A DNA stretch of 60,470 nt, from NCBI GenBank assembly GCA_905221145.1, contig CAJNCA010000010.1:1-60470 (forward strand). Reading direction: 5' to 3'. Shown here in pieces: positions 42,389 to 49,213 of the stretch. The notes beneath the pieces were generated by a model. The model did no database searches. It was not told the origin of the DNA and was given only the letters and a program-made list of their open reading frames with translations. The DNA is from a bacterium. GTDB lineage: Bacteria > Bacillota > Bacilli > Lactobacillales > Streptococcaceae. Within the stretch, counting starts at the first letter, position 1. Each line of letters starts with the position of its first letter. A program made the translations under genes and the position numbers.

Positions 42389-43381
42389 ATGGCAATGATA
42401 GAAGTGGAACATCTTCAGAAAAATTTTGTGAAGACTGTCAAGGAACCAGGTTTGAAGGGGGCATTGCGCTCCTTTATTCGTCCTGAAAAGCAGACCTTTG
42501 AAGCGGTCAAGGATTTGACTTTTGAGGTACCAAAGGGACAGATTCTAGGCTTTATTGGGGCAAATGGTGCTGGAAAGTCGACAACCATCAAAATGTTGAC
42601 AGGGATTTTGAAACCGACATCTGGTTTTTGTCGCATTAACGGCAAAATTCCGCAGGACAATCGTCAAGATTATGTCAAGGATATTGGGGTTGTTTTTGGA
42701 CAACGTACTCAGCTATGGTGGGATTTGGCTCTGCAAGAGACCTACGCGGTCTTGAAGGAGATTTACGATGTGCCAGACTCGCTCTTCCACAAGCGCATGG
42801 ACTTTTTAAATGAAGTCTTGGATTTGAAGGACTTTATCAAGGATCCTGTGCGAACTCTTTCACTGGGTCAACGGATGCGGGCGGATATTGCGGCTTCCTT
42901 GCTCCACAATCCCAAGGTTCTCTTTTTAGATGAGCCAACCATTGGTTTGGATGTTTCGGTCAAGGATAACATTCGTCGAGCCATCACCCAGATCAATCAG
43001 GAGGAAGAAACAACAATCCTCTTGACCACTCATGATTTAAGTGATATTGAGCAACTCTGTGATCGGATTTTTATGATTGACAAGGGGCAGGAGATTTTTG
43101 ATGGAACGGTGAACCAGCTCAAGGAGACCTTTGGCAAGATGAAGACTCTTTCCTTTGAACTAGTACCGGGTCAAAGTCATCTAGTTTCTCACTATGAAGG
43201 CTTTCCTGATATGACTATTGATAGACAAGGAAATAGCCTTAATATTGAATTTGATAGTTCACGCTACCAGTCGGCGGACATTATCAAGCAAACCCTGTCT
43301 GATTTTGAAATCCGCGATTTGAAGATGGTGGATACGGATATTGAGGATATTATCCGTCGCTTCTATCGAAAGGAGCTCTAA
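42389..43381 (+). CDS. ABC-2 type exporter ATP-binding protein
   Basis: ATPase subunit, 330 residues, of an ABC exporter with two DUF990-type permeases. Walker A GANGAGKST at about residue 58, Q-loop VVFGQRTQLWWDL, signature LSLGQRMRAD (variant of LSGGQ) near 152, Walker B VLFLDEPTIGLD near 175, H-loop TTHD. The extra region after residue 235 is a regulatory domain common to NatA/YhaQ-like ATPases. AGGGAG precedes the ATG. Heads a three-gene operon; substrate unknown. Confidence 0.9.
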   Translation: MAMIEVEHLQKNFVKTVKEPGLKGALRSFIRPEKQTFEAVKDLTFEVPKGQILGFIGANGAGKSTTIKMLTGILKPTSGFCRINGKIPQDNRQDYVKDIGVVFGQRTQLWWDLALQETYAVLKEIYDVPDSLFHKRMDFLNEVLDLKDFIKDPVRTLSLGQRMRADIAASLLHNPKVLFLDEPTIGLDVSVKDNIRRAITQINQEEETTILLTTHDLSDIEQLCDRIFMIDKGQEIFDGTVNQLKETFGKMKTLSFELVPGQSHLVSHYEGFPDMTIDRQGNSLNIEFDSSRYQSADIIKQTLSDFEIRDLKMVDTDIEDIIRRFYRKEL

Positions 43382-43382
43382 G

Positions 43383-44201
43383 ATGGTCAAATTGTGGAGA
43401 CGTTATAAACCCTTTATCAATGCAGGGATTCAGGAGTTGATTACCTATCGAGTCAATTTTCTTCTCTATCGGATTGGTGATGTGATGGGAGCATTTGTGG
43501 CTTTCTATCTCTGGAAGGCAGTCTTTGATTCCTCGCAGGAGTCCTTGATTCAGGGCTTCAGCATGGCAGATATCACCCTTTACATCATCATGAGTTTTGT
43601 GACTAATCTGTTGACCAAGTCAGATTCGTCTTTTATGATTGGGGAGGAGGTCAAGGATGGCTCTATCATCATGCGTTTGTTGCGACCAGTGCATTTTGCG
43701 GCCTCTTATCTCTTCACTGAACTTGGTTCCAAGTGGTTGATTTTTATATCTGTTGGACTGCCATTTTTAAGTGTCATTGTTTTGATGAAAGTCTTATCGG
43801 GGCAAGGTATTGTAGAAGTGCTGAGCTTAACTGTTCTATATCTTTTTAGCTTAACGCTAGCCTACCTGATTAACTTTTTCTTTAATATCTGCTTTGGATT
43901 TTCAGCCTTTGTCTTTAAAAATCTATGGGGTTCTAATCTACTCAAGACTTCCATAGTGGCCTTTATGTCAGGAAGTTTGATTCCCTTGGCTTTCTTTCCA
44001 AAGGTTGTTTCAGATATTCTCTCCTTCCTGCCTTTTTCATCCTTGATCTACACTCCTGTCATGATCATTGTTGGGAAATACGATGCCAATCAGATTCTTC
44101 AAGCACTCGCTTTGCAGTTTTTCTGGCTCTTAGTGATGGTGGGTTTGTCTCAGTTGATTTGGAAACGAGTTCAGTCCTTTATCACCATTCAGGGAGGTTA
44201 G
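43383..44201 (+). CDS. ABC-2 family permease (DUF990 type), subunit 1
   Basis: A 272-residue integral membrane protein with six predicted helices. YKPFINAGIQELITYRVNFLLYRIGDVMGAF at the N-terminus is typical of the DUF990 ABC-2 permeases that occur as pairs. A frame opens further upstream inside the ATPase gene, but AAGGAG before the ATG at 43383, one base after the ATPase stop, decides the start. Works with the next gene as a heterodimer. A drug, lipid or polysaccharide substrate is possible but not indicated. Confidence 0.87.
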   Translation: MVKLWRRYKPFINAGIQELITYRVNFLLYRIGDVMGAFVAFYLWKAVFDSSQESLIQGFSMADITLYIIMSFVTNLLTKSDSSFMIGEEVKDGSIIMRLLRPVHFAASYLFTELGSKWLIFISVGLPFLSVIVLMKVLSGQGIVEVLSLTVLYLFSLTLAYLINFFFNICFGFSAFVFKNLWGSNLLKTSIVAFMSGSLIPLAFFPKVVSDILSFLPFSSLIYTPVMIIVGKYDANQILQALALQFFWLLVMVGLSQLIWKRVQSFITIQGG

Positions 44202-44202
44202 T

Positions 44203-44988
44203 ATGAAAAAATATCAACGCATGCATCTGATTTTTATCAGACAATACATCAAACAAATCATGGAATACAAGGTGGATTTTGTGGTTGGTGTGCTGGGAGT
44301 TTTTCTAACTCAAGGCTTGAACCTCTTGTTTCTCAATGTCATTTTTCAACATATTCCATCCCTAGAAGGTTGGACCTTTCAAGAGATTGCCTTTATCTAT
44401 GGATTTTCTTTGATTCCCAAGGGATTGGATCATCTCTTTTTTGACAATCTCTGGGCGCTAGGGCAACGCCTAGTCCGAAAAGGGGAGTTTGACAAGTATC
44501 TGACTCGTCCTATCAATCCGCTCTTCCATATACTCGTTGAGACCTTTCAGATTGATGCCTTAGGGGAACTCTTGGTCGGTGGTATCCTATTGGGAACAAC
44601 AGTGACCAGCATTGCTTGGACGCTTCCAAAATTCCTGCTTTTCCTAGTTTGTATTCCTTTTGCGACCTTGATTTATACTTCCTTGAAAATCGCGACAGCT
44701 AGTATCGCTTTTTGGACCAAGCAGTCAGGCGCCATGATTTATATTTTCTATATGTTTAATGATTTTGCCAAGTATCCCATTTCAATTTATAATTCAGCTC
44801 TTCGTTGGTTGATTAGCTTTATCGTGCCTTTTGCCTTTACGGCCTACTATCCTGCTAGTTATTTCTTGCAGGACAAGGATGTCTTCTTTAACATTGGAGG
44901 TTTGATTTTGATTTCCCTAGTCTTCTTAGGTATTTCCTTGAAACTCTGGGACAAGGGCTTGGATTCCTACGAAAGTGCAGGTTCCTAA
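44203..44988 (+). CDS. ABC-2 family permease (DUF990 type), subunit 2
   Basis: Second membrane subunit, 261 residues, six predicted helices. The N-terminal HLIFIRQYIKQIMEYKVDFVVGV matches its partner, as do the GEFDKYLTRPINPL and PFAFTAYYPASYFL segments characteristic of the family. It starts one base after the previous stop, with GGGAGG as the ribosome binding site. Last gene of the operon; a terminator lies directly after. Confidence 0.88.
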   Translation: MKKYQRMHLIFIRQYIKQIMEYKVDFVVGVLGVFLTQGLNLLFLNVIFQHIPSLEGWTFQEIAFIYGFSLIPKGLDHLFFDNLWALGQRLVRKGEFDKYLTRPINPLFHILVETFQIDALGELLVGGILLGTTVTSIAWTLPKFLLFLVCIPFATLIYTSLKIATASIAFWTKQSGAMIYIFYMFNDFAKYPISIYNSALRWLISFIVPFAFTAYYPASYFLQDKDVFFNIGGLILISLVFLGISLKLWDKGLDSYESAGS

Positions 44989-45001
44989 GAGGAAGAAACT
45001 T

Positions 45002-45028
45002 AAAGCCTTGTCTCAGGACAGGCTTTTT
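45002..45028 (+). terminator. ABC exporter operon terminator
   Basis: AGCCTTGTC-TCAG-GACAGGCT followed by T5. Confidence 0.9.
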
Positions 45029-45048
45029 CTAATATAGATGGAAATTCC

Positions 45049-45076
45049 TTGACACCTATTCTCAGAGTGCTATACT
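45049..45076 (+). promoter_or_regulatory. tRNA-Thr promoter
   Basis: TTGACA (45049-45054), 16-base spacer, TATACT (45071-45076) with TGC before it. Confidence 0.88.
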
Positions 45077-45088
45077 GTAAGTGTAATC

Positions 45089-45161
45089 GCCGATTTAGCT
45101 CAGTTGGTAGAGCAAGGCACTCGTAAAGCCTAGGTCACAGGTTCAATCCCTGCAATCGGCA
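45089..45161 (+). tRNA. tRNA-Thr (anticodon CGT)
   Basis: 73 bases. Acceptor GCCGATT/AATCGGC is perfect, D-arm GCTC/GAGC, anticodon loop CTCGTAA gives CGT (reads ACG), T-loop TTCAATC. Two mismatches are visible: A-A closing the anticodon stem (AGGCA/AGCCT) and A-C at the base of the T-stem (ACAGG/CCTGC). CCA not encoded. Confidence 0.93.
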
Positions 45162-45166
45162 AAGTG

Positions 45167-45196
45167 AAGAAGCTCATTCTATTGGGTTTCTTTTTT
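45167..45196 (+). terminator. tRNA-Thr terminator
   Basis: AAGAAGCTCA-TTCTAT-TGGGTTTCTT (three G-T pairs) followed by T-run. Its 5' arm recurs at 46430-46443. Confidence 0.8.
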
Positions 45197-45286
45197 ATAA
45201 ATATAAGATGAATAGATGGTATTAGACTATTAGTGCCTATAATTTCACTTGTTGCACCAAAATATATATAAAATTTTGAAAAATTA

Positions 45287-45295
45287 TGATATAAT
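45287..45295 (+). promoter_or_regulatory. Extended -10 promoter of the DUF6287-like gene
   Basis: TGATATAAT (TATAAT 45290-45295), no clear -35; leader of about 150 bases, very AT-rich. Nothing else is recognisable between 45197 and 45453. Confidence 0.6.
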
Positions 45296-45453
45296 TTATC
45301 CTAATAAGTTTACAAAAGAATTCAATAGTAGGGTCTCATCAGGATAACTTTTTAGATTATTTTTTGAACTTTAAGTCATTCACATATACTAGAAAAAATC
45401 TTGTAAATTTATCTAAGGTGAATGTAAAATATAGTGCAAATAGGAGTAATAAC

Positions 45454-46362
45454 ATGACTAAGAAAGATTTTAAAGAGAAAAATGGTCCTAAACAAACTGT
45501 TTCAAATGTAGCGAAGGGATCCTCTCCATCGACAATTGTTGGAACGGCTCTCAAAATAAAAGTCTATATTGGTATCGCTCTTAGTCTTTTGGTTGTTGCA
45601 ATCGTAGCAAGCATTCTTTTCTTATCACCTAATGAAAAGAAAGAATCAAACGAAGCCATTCCTTCGGTTGCAAAAAAAGAGAACCAAAGTCAAGAAACGA
45701 CAGATAATTCTAAAGTATCTGAAATTAAGAAGAAAGAGGAGGATATCCAGAAACTCAAGGATCAGTTAGCTAGTTTAGATAGCAAAGTTGCTGAGTCAGA
45801 GAAGTTAGTTGACGAGCTAAAAGAAGAAACCGCTGTTCCGAAACTGGATATTGAAGCACTAAGAAATAATGATTTATCTAGTTTGAAAGGTATTTGGCGT
45901 ACAGCTTCCGGTAATGAATATGTTATTAATGAGTCTGGGGAAGTGCGTTCCTCTTGGCTATCAAATGGTCAAAAATCTGAAGCGATCATTGAACTAGATA
46001 ATAGTCATTCTCATTTGAAAAATCGAACTTCAGATTCTAGATTTCGAGATGTAGAAACAGTAAGTGCACATGTTAAAAATGAAATTGTTGGAGGCTTTAT
46101 CGTAGTTGCTGTACCTAGTGGAGTTGTAATGCAAGCTGGTGATGGTGGAAAATTGACAGATAAAACTAATTATAATGAAGAGAGACTTTTTGCTGGACAA
46201 CAATATGAAGCTATGTTGGCGCGACCAGAGGATGTTTATTATCGTGTTAAACCAGATACTAGTAAACTTGAGGAAGAGGAGAAGAATTTAGCCCAACTAC
46301 AGGCTGAACGCGAAGCAATCAAAACTTCTCTAGAATCTAAGGAAAAGAAAAATACTAACTAG
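45454..46362 (+). CDS. DUF6287-like membrane-anchored surface protein
   Basis: A 302-residue protein. Cytoplasmic N-terminus (1-30), one membrane helix at about 34-58, a Ser/Glu/Lys linker, a coiled coil at about 85-130 (EEDIQKLKDQLASLDSKVAESEKLVDEL), and an extracellular domain at about 140-285 starting SLKGIWRTASGNEYVINESGEV, which resembles the streptococcal DUF6287 beta domain. The C-terminus is again a charged helix. A longer frame starts at 45364, but AGGAGTAATAAC before the ATG at 45454 decides. Function unknown. It lies alone just after tRNA-Thr between 14-bp direct repeats. Confidence 0.75.
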   Translation: MTKKDFKEKNGPKQTVSNVAKGSSPSTIVGTALKIKVYIGIALSLLVVAIVASILFLSPNEKKESNEAIPSVAKKENQSQETTDNSKVSEIKKKEEDIQKLKDQLASLDSKVAESEKLVDELKEETAVPKLDIEALRNNDLSSLKGIWRTASGNEYVINESGEVRSSWLSNGQKSEAIIELDNSHSHLKNRTSDSRFRDVETVSAHVKNEIVGGFIVVAVPSGVVMQAGDGGKLTDKTNYNEERLFAGQQYEAMLARPEDVYYRVKPDTSKLEEEEKNLAQLQAEREAIKTSLESKEKKNTN

Positions 46363-46433
46363 AAAAAAACTAGTTTAGAATCTAACTTTCGATTGTTTTA
46401 GTTCAGAAATACTGTTACATTAGATAGAATGAA

Positions 46434-46462
46434 GAAGCTCATTAGAGCTTCTTTTCTTTTTT
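46434..46462 (+). terminator. DUF6287-like gene terminator
   Basis: GAAGCTC-ATTA-GAGCTTC followed by TTTTCTTTTTT. Confidence 0.9.
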
Positions 46463-46514
46463 CTTAATTATTCAACCACTTAGACCGAGATATAGACCAG
46501 ATAGGCAAAAGACC

Positions 46515-46543
46515 TTGTTCTTGAGAAATTCCTCTGCTATAAT
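46515..46543 (+). promoter_or_regulatory. Promoter of the small membrane protein at 46617
   Basis: TTGTTC (46515-46520), 17-base spacer, TATAAT (46538-46543) preceded by TGC. Confidence 0.82.
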
Positions 46544-46616
46544 GGTTCATGTAAAGGACATGAAGGGTCTATGTCAGGCACGTCAAGTTCCTAAAAAAGA
46601 AATTGGAGATAAATAA

Positions 46617-46925
46617 ATGAAAAAATTATTGGGAATTGTATTTTTAGTAGCAGCATTGACAGTATTGTATTTTGGTTCTGTAGGCTGGCCAAGTTTGGAT
46701 GTCAACCTCTGGTCACTGATTCCGGTAGGCTTGTTCCTCTTTTTCACACTAGAGAATCTTTGGAAAAAGGATTACAAGGCTAGTCTGATGTGTTTGATTA
46801 TTGCCTTTATCATTGCGAATGCAATTTTGGACCTTTTGCCAATTTCAAGCGGATTGGTGATTGGAGCAGGTGTCCTAGCTTGTGTAGGTATTGGTTATCT
46901 ATTTCCTGATAAAGAGAGTAAATAG
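46617..46925 (+). CDS. Small hypothetical membrane protein (LiaF N-domain-like)
   Basis: A 102-residue protein with four hydrophobic helices (about 3-20, 29-47, 55-73, 76-94). The arrangement of Trp-rich helices with LIPVGLFLFFTLENLWKKDY resembles the transmembrane part of LiaF/DUF5668 proteins, but without the soluble domain. Function unknown. TTGGAG precedes the ATG. Single gene with its own promoter. Confidence 0.75.
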   Translation: MKKLLGIVFLVAALTVLYFGSVGWPSLDVNLWSLIPVGLFLFFTLENLWKKDYKASLMCLIIAFIIANAILDLLPISSGLVIGAGVLACVGIGYLFPDKESK

Positions 46926-46950
46926 AAATTATTGAAAAATAGATAAAGAA

Positions 46951-46994
46951 AAAACACTTCAACCACTGTATTTTAGTTTGATTGAGGTGTTTTT
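46951..46994. terminator. Bidirectional terminator
   Basis: AAAACACTTCAA...TTGAGGTGTTTT, 12-bp stem with one G-T pair, serving both convergent neighbours. Confidence 0.85.
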
Positions 46995-47006
46995 GATTTC
47001 ATTTTT

Positions 47007-47360
47007 TTATTTCTGAGCCATCAATTCAACAATCATCTCAATATACATGACAAGAGTCAATAAGAATCCTGCACGCCAGAAGAATTTGATGAATTTAGGA
47101 TAGTAAAAGCTGCGTTTTTTCAAAAGAAAGAAGAAAACGAGGATAATAGCTAGGAGTGAGAGGGCTAGGCCCAGTCTAGGAAGGAAATTATGGGTAAAGG
47201 TTTTAGCTGTGATCAGGTAATACTCAAATACCAAGACTGGAAAAGCCAGATCCGCAAAATTTCGTCCTAGTTTTTTTAATCTAAAAAGTTTGGTTATGAT
47301 AATGCAGACGACTAAAGTCAGTATCAATAATAAAATAGATGCTAATTTCATTAAAATCAT
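47007..47360 (-). CDS. DUF3397-family membrane protein
   Basis: A 117-residue protein with four membrane helices (about 4-22, 36-52, 62-80, 95-113), of the DUF3397 family found in lactic acid bacteria; function unknown. Three in-frame starts lie close together (47366, 47360, 47351), none with a ribosome binding site. The -10 TACAAT ends six bases before 47360, so the transcript should begin exactly at that ATG. Divergent from the radical SAM gene. Confidence 0.75.
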   Translation of the reverse strand: MILMKLASILLLILTLVVCIIITKLFRLKKLGRNFADLAFPVLVFEYYLITAKTFTHNFLPRLGLALSLLAIILVFFFLLKKRSFYYPKFIKFFWRAGFLLTLVMYIEMIVELMAQK

Positions 47361-47366
47361 ATCCAT

Positions 47367-47375
47367 ATTGTATCA
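47367..47375 (-). promoter_or_regulatory. DUF3397 gene promoter, leaderless
   Basis: Minus strand TGATACAAT (extended -10, TACAAT 47372-47367), weak TTTCCA at 17-base spacing (47395-47390). +1 falls on the ATG at 47360. Confidence 0.68.
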
Positions 47376-47430
47376 TAAAAAATCGCTAATGGAAACGAGA
47401 AACAGAGGAATTTATAGGAAAGTCAGGCTT

Positions 47431-47459
47431 TTGAGATTGTGGGTGTTTTTTGTTATAAT
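47431..47459 (+). promoter_or_regulatory. Radical SAM/mnmM operon promoter, leaderless
   Basis: TTGAGA (47431-47436), 17-base spacer, TATAAT (47454-47459) preceded by TGT. The -10 ends seven bases before the ATG at 47467. An in-frame ATG at 47458 lies inside the -10 and cannot be in the transcript. Confidence 0.85.
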
Positions 47460-47466
47460 GAAAGTT

Positions 47467-48414
47467 ATGAAATCTTATAACACCTTGAATGATTATTATC
47501 GAAAACTCTTTGGAGAAAAGACCTTTAAAGTCCCTATTGATGCGGGATTCGACTGTCCCAATCGTGATGGAACAGTAGCTCATGGAGGCTGTACTTTTTG
47601 TACGGTTTCAGGTTCTGGAGATGCTATTGTAGCACCAGATGCCCCTATCCGTGAGCAATTTTATAAGGAAATTGACTTTATGCACCGTAAGTGGCCGGAT
47701 GTGCAGAAGTATTTGGTTTATTTTCAAAATTTTACCAACACCCATGAAAAGGTGGAAGTCATTCGGGAACGCTATGAGCAGGCCATCAATGAGCCAGGTG
47801 TAGTAGGAATCAATATCGGAACACGGCCAGACTGTTTACCCGATGAAACTATCGAATATTTGGCTGAGTTATCGGAGCGCATGCATGTGACGGTTGAATT
47901 GGGCTTGCAGACCACTTATGAAACAACCTCTGACTTGATAAACCGTGCCCATTCCTATGACTTGTACGTGGAAACGGTCAAGCGTTTGAGAAAGTATCCC
48001 AAGATTGAGATTGTTTCCCATTTGATCAATGGTTTGCCTGGTGAAACCCATGAGATGATGGTTGAAAATGTCTGCCGCTGTGTCACGGATAACGATATTC
48101 AAGGGATTAAACTGCATTTGCTCCATCTTATGACAAATACTCGTATGCAACGAGATTACCACGAAGGACGCTTGCAATTGATGAGCCAGGATGAGTATGT
48201 CAAAGTCATTTGTGACCAACTGGAAATCATTCCCAAGCATATCGTCATCCACCGAATCACGGGAGATGCACCTAGAGATATGCTGATTGGTCCTATGTGG
48301 AGTCTCAATAAATGGGAAGTGCTAAATGCTATTGAAACTGAAATGAGACGTCGTGGAAGTGTGCAAGGATGCAAGGCTGTAAAACAGGAGTTTGAAAATG
48401 AAAAGACCACTTGA
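47467..48414 (+). CDS. Radical SAM protein, TIGR01212 family (YtqA-like)
   Basis: A 315-residue radical SAM enzyme with Elp3-like architecture. The iron-sulfur cluster motif is C-x11-C-x2-C (CPNRDG...GGCTFC) at about residues 25-40; NTHEKVEVIRERYEQ, GTRPDCLPDETIEYLAEL and VELGLQTTYE follow. It is the homologue of B. subtilis YtqA. Beside YtqB/MnmM, as here, it is thought to act in the Gram-positive route to mnm5s2U at the tRNA wobble base (recent literature, recalled with moderate certainty). No ribosome binding site precedes the ATG. Overlaps the next gene by 17 bases. Confidence 0.88.
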   Translation: MKSYNTLNDYYRKLFGEKTFKVPIDAGFDCPNRDGTVAHGGCTFCTVSGSGDAIVAPDAPIREQFYKEIDFMHRKWPDVQKYLVYFQNFTNTHEKVEVIRERYEQAINEPGVVGINIGTRPDCLPDETIEYLAELSERMHVTVELGLQTTYETTSDLINRAHSYDLYVETVKRLRKYPKIEIVSHLINGLPGETHEMMVENVCRCVTDNDIQGIKLHLLHLMTNTRMQRDYHEGRLQLMSQDEYVKVICDQLEIIPKHIVIHRITGDAPRDMLIGPMWSLNKWEVLNAIETEMRRRGSVQGCKAVKQEFENEKTT

Positions 48415-48955
48415 GATGGCACATGATTTTTTGGCTGAAGTAGTGACAAAAGAGGATGTCGTAGTGGATGCGACTATGGGAAATGGCCACGATACCCTTT
48501 TTTTAGCTAAGTTAGCCAAGCAAGTCTATGCCTTTGATATTCAGGAACAAGCCTTGGAAAAGACCCAAGAGCGTTTGAACCAGGCTGGCCTGACAAATGC
48601 CCAGTTAATCTTGCAAGGTCATGAGACACTGGACCAGTTTGTTACAGAGTCCAAGGCAGGAATTTTTAATCTGGGCTATCTGCCGTCAGCTGATAAGTCC
48701 GTCATTACCCAACCTCAGACAACTATTGAAGCCTTAGAAAAGCTGTGTCGCTTGCTTGTCAAAGGGGGAAGGATTGCTATTATGATCTACTATGGTCATG
48801 AGGGAGGAGACCTCGAGAGGGACGCTGTCTTGGATTTTGTTAGCCAGTTGAACCAACAAGAGTATACAGCTGCTATTTACCGAACTTTAAATCAAGTCAA
48901 CAACCCACCATTTTTAGTTATGATTGAAAAATTAGAGAGATATAGACATGGATAA
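48398..48955 (+). CDS. mnmM: tRNA 5-aminomethyl-2-thiouridine methyltransferase (MnmM/YtqB family)
   Basis: Class I SAM-dependent methyltransferase, 185 residues. Motif I VVVDATMGNGHDTLFLA at about residue 20, acidic AFDIQ (motif II), and NLGYLPSADKSVIT near 90, the variant motif IV of the YtqB family. It methylates nm5s2U34 to mnm5s2U34. The frame opens at a TTG at 48392, but the ATG at 48398 has CAGGAG at proper distance inside the preceding gene. Partner gene (YtqA-like) overlaps by 17 bases. The following small gene overlaps by eight. Confidence 0.88.
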   Translation: MKRPLEMAHDFLAEVVTKEDVVVDATMGNGHDTLFLAKLAKQVYAFDIQEQALEKTQERLNQAGLTNAQLILQGHETLDQFVTESKAGIFNLGYLPSADKSVITQPQTTIEALEKLCRLLVKGGRIAIMIYYGHEGGDLERDAVLDFVSQLNQQEYTAAIYRTLNQVNNPPFLVMIEKLERYRHG

Positions 48956-49202
48956 ACAATACCTACGTGAAAAGCTAGATACCATGCGCCAGAAATTTGT
49001 CGAGTCAACCCACCACGAACGTGCGGTGGGGGTGTTAGACCAAGCGCATATGAGCAAAAAAATGCTTAAGATCAAGAAAAAATTAGTAGCTCTTGAAATG
49101 GAACGGTGCCAGAGAAAAATTGAGCACAAAGATTGTTCTAAGATTGACCAAAAAATCAAAGAGCAGAAGGAGATATTTGAATCCTGTTGTAAAAAAGACT
49201 AA
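48948..49202 (+). CDS. Small charged hypothetical protein
   Basis: An 84-residue, very basic and helical protein I do not recognise (MDKQYLREKLDTMRQKFVES...). It has heptad-like Leu/Met spacing suggesting a coiled coil, and cysteines at about 54 (MERCQ), 63 (KDCSK) and a CC pair near the end (ESCCKKD). It overlaps mnmM by eight bases and ends 11 bases before the antiporter GTG, so it belongs to the same operon. The tight packing supports a real gene. Confidence 0.7.
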   Translation: MDKQYLREKLDTMRQKFVESTHHERAVGVLDQAHMSKKMLKIKKKLVALEMERCQRKIEHKDCSKIDQKIKEQKEIFESCCKKD

Positions 49203-49213
49203 GGAGGAATTGC

